Origin: Thermomicrobiales bacterium
GTDB taxonomy: Bacteria > Chloroflexota > Chloroflexia > Thermomicrobiales > UBA6265
NCBI GenBank assembly: GCA_030446955.1
Contig: JAUJMG010000294.1
Span: 1-5,565, forward strand
Reading direction: 5' to 3'
Length of the DNA stretch: 5,565 bases
Shown: positions 5,057 to 5,565 of the stretch, one piece after another
Numbering within the stretch: position 1 is the first letter of the stretch
How the letters are laid out: the number at the start of each line of letters is the position of its first letter
Notes under the pieces: generated by a model
Seen by the model: only the letters and a program-made list of their open reading frames with translations
Told to the model about the DNA's origin: nothing
Database searches by the model: none
Program-made: the position numbers and the translations under genes

Positions 5057-5565
5057 ATGCGGCTGTACACCGGGAAGGGCGACCAGGGAACCACGGATCT
5101 GCTCGGTGGGCGCGTCGGCAAGGACGACCCGCGGATCGAGACGCTCGGCGCGCTGGACGAGACGACTTCCGCCCTGGGCCTGGGGCGAGCGCTGGCGACC
5201 AGCGAGCGGGCGAAGGAGCTGCTGGTCGAGGTCCAGCGCGATCTCTACCAGGTGATGGCCGAGCTGGCCTTCACCGACGAGCTGCGTCCCGCCAGCCTTG
5301 CCCTGAGCGAGGACCGGGTGGATCGCCTGGGCGAGATCACCAACGCGCTCGCCGAGGAGGTGGAGCTGCCGCCGCGGTTCATCCTGCCCGGTGACACCGT
5401 GCCGGGCGCGGCGCTGGATGTTGCGCGGGCGGTGGCGCGCCGGGCCGAGCGGGAGGCGGTTGCCCTGGCCCACGCCGGGCAGCTTGCCAACCCCCAGATC
5501 CTGCGCTATCTGAACCGGCTCTCCTCGTTCCTCTTCGTCCTGGCCCGCTACGAGGATCGCGAGGC
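5057..5565 (+). CDS. Cob(I)alamin (corrinoid) adenosyltransferase, PduO type, C-terminus cut by window edge
   Basis: The frame is open from ATG at 5057 to the right edge, giving 169 residues of a protein normally about 180-195 long, so probably only the end is missing. It transfers the 5'-deoxyadenosyl group from ATP to cob(I)alamin to make adenosylcobalamin, working as a cytoplasmic homotrimer. Visible signatures in order are the ATP-binding N-terminus YTGKGDQGTTDLLGG (4-18), VGKDDPRIETLGALDE (20-35) with the conserved Asp at 34, VQRDLYQVMAELA (59-71), RFILPGDTVPGAALDVARAV (107-126) with F108 at the place of the cobalamin-facing Phe, ARRAER (127-132) with the RR.E residues known to be critical in human MMAB, and LRYLNRLSSFLFVLAR (149-164) with N153. 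The start has AAGGA seven bases upstream. The gene is divergent from the oxidoreductase, behind a 19-bp palindrome that may control it. All key residues I can check are present. It could also be called cobO/pduO in annotation; the pathway (synthesis or salvage) cannot be told here. Confidence 0.93.
   Translation, partial: MRLYTGKGDQGTTDLLGGRVGKDDPRIETLGALDETTSALGLGRALATSERAKELLVEVQRDLYQVMAELAFTDELRPASLALSEDRVDRLGEITNALAEEVELPPRFILPGDTVPGAALDVARAVARRAEREAVALAHAGQLANPQILRYLNRLSSFLFVLARYEDRE

Overview
This is a GC-rich window (about two thirds G+C by eye) of a bacterial chromosome with ordinary metabolic genes. High GC at third codon positions, GTG starts, good Shine-Dalgarno sites and the protein flavour fit a Chloroflexota (Thermomicrobia-like) or actinobacterial genome. 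That placement is an inference, because no rRNA or other phylogenetic marker is present.

Layout from left to right. (1) At 1-432, minus strand, lies the N-terminal 144 residues of a multi-pass membrane protein of the PAP2 / inositol-phosphorylceramide-synthase-like type, running off the left edge. (2) At 433-872 there is no convincing intact gene. It holds dyad symmetries in the leader of the PAP2 gene and an open frame (429-803, minus) that may be the C-terminal remnant of a decayed gene. (3) At 873-2212, minus, lies a broken gene. Its reconstructed 446-residue product has an HESFH zinc-protease-like motif and a candidate third ligand in a downstream EGLARY segment, but the frame is interrupted by a TAG, a one-base deletion and a TAA. 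(4) At 2227-3363, minus, lies a complete fold-type III PLP enzyme of the D-serine dehydratase / D-threonine aldolase family. (5) At 3364-3592 is a spacer with a perfect 10-bp stem-loop behind the upstream gene and a second small hairpin. (6) At 3593-4753, minus, lies a complete Gfo/Idh/MocA-family NAD(P)-dependent oxidoreductase. (7) At 4754-5056 is a divergent intergenic region with several inverted repeats, including a perfect 19-bp palindrome 35 bases upstream of the next start. (8) At 5057-5565, plus, lies a PduO-type cob(I)alamin adenosyltransferase, cut by the right edge.

The PLP-enzyme gene and the broken peptidase-like gene are 14 bases apart and look like a former two-gene operon in which the distal gene has died. 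The oxidoreductase probably forms its own transcript, closed by the 10-bp stem-loop. The adenosyltransferase is divergent and has its own putative operator. I see no CRISPR array, insertion sequence, tRNA, rRNA or clear defence or biosynthetic system. The most interesting items are the multiply-hit protease-like pseudogene and the palindrome in front of the adenosyltransferase gene.
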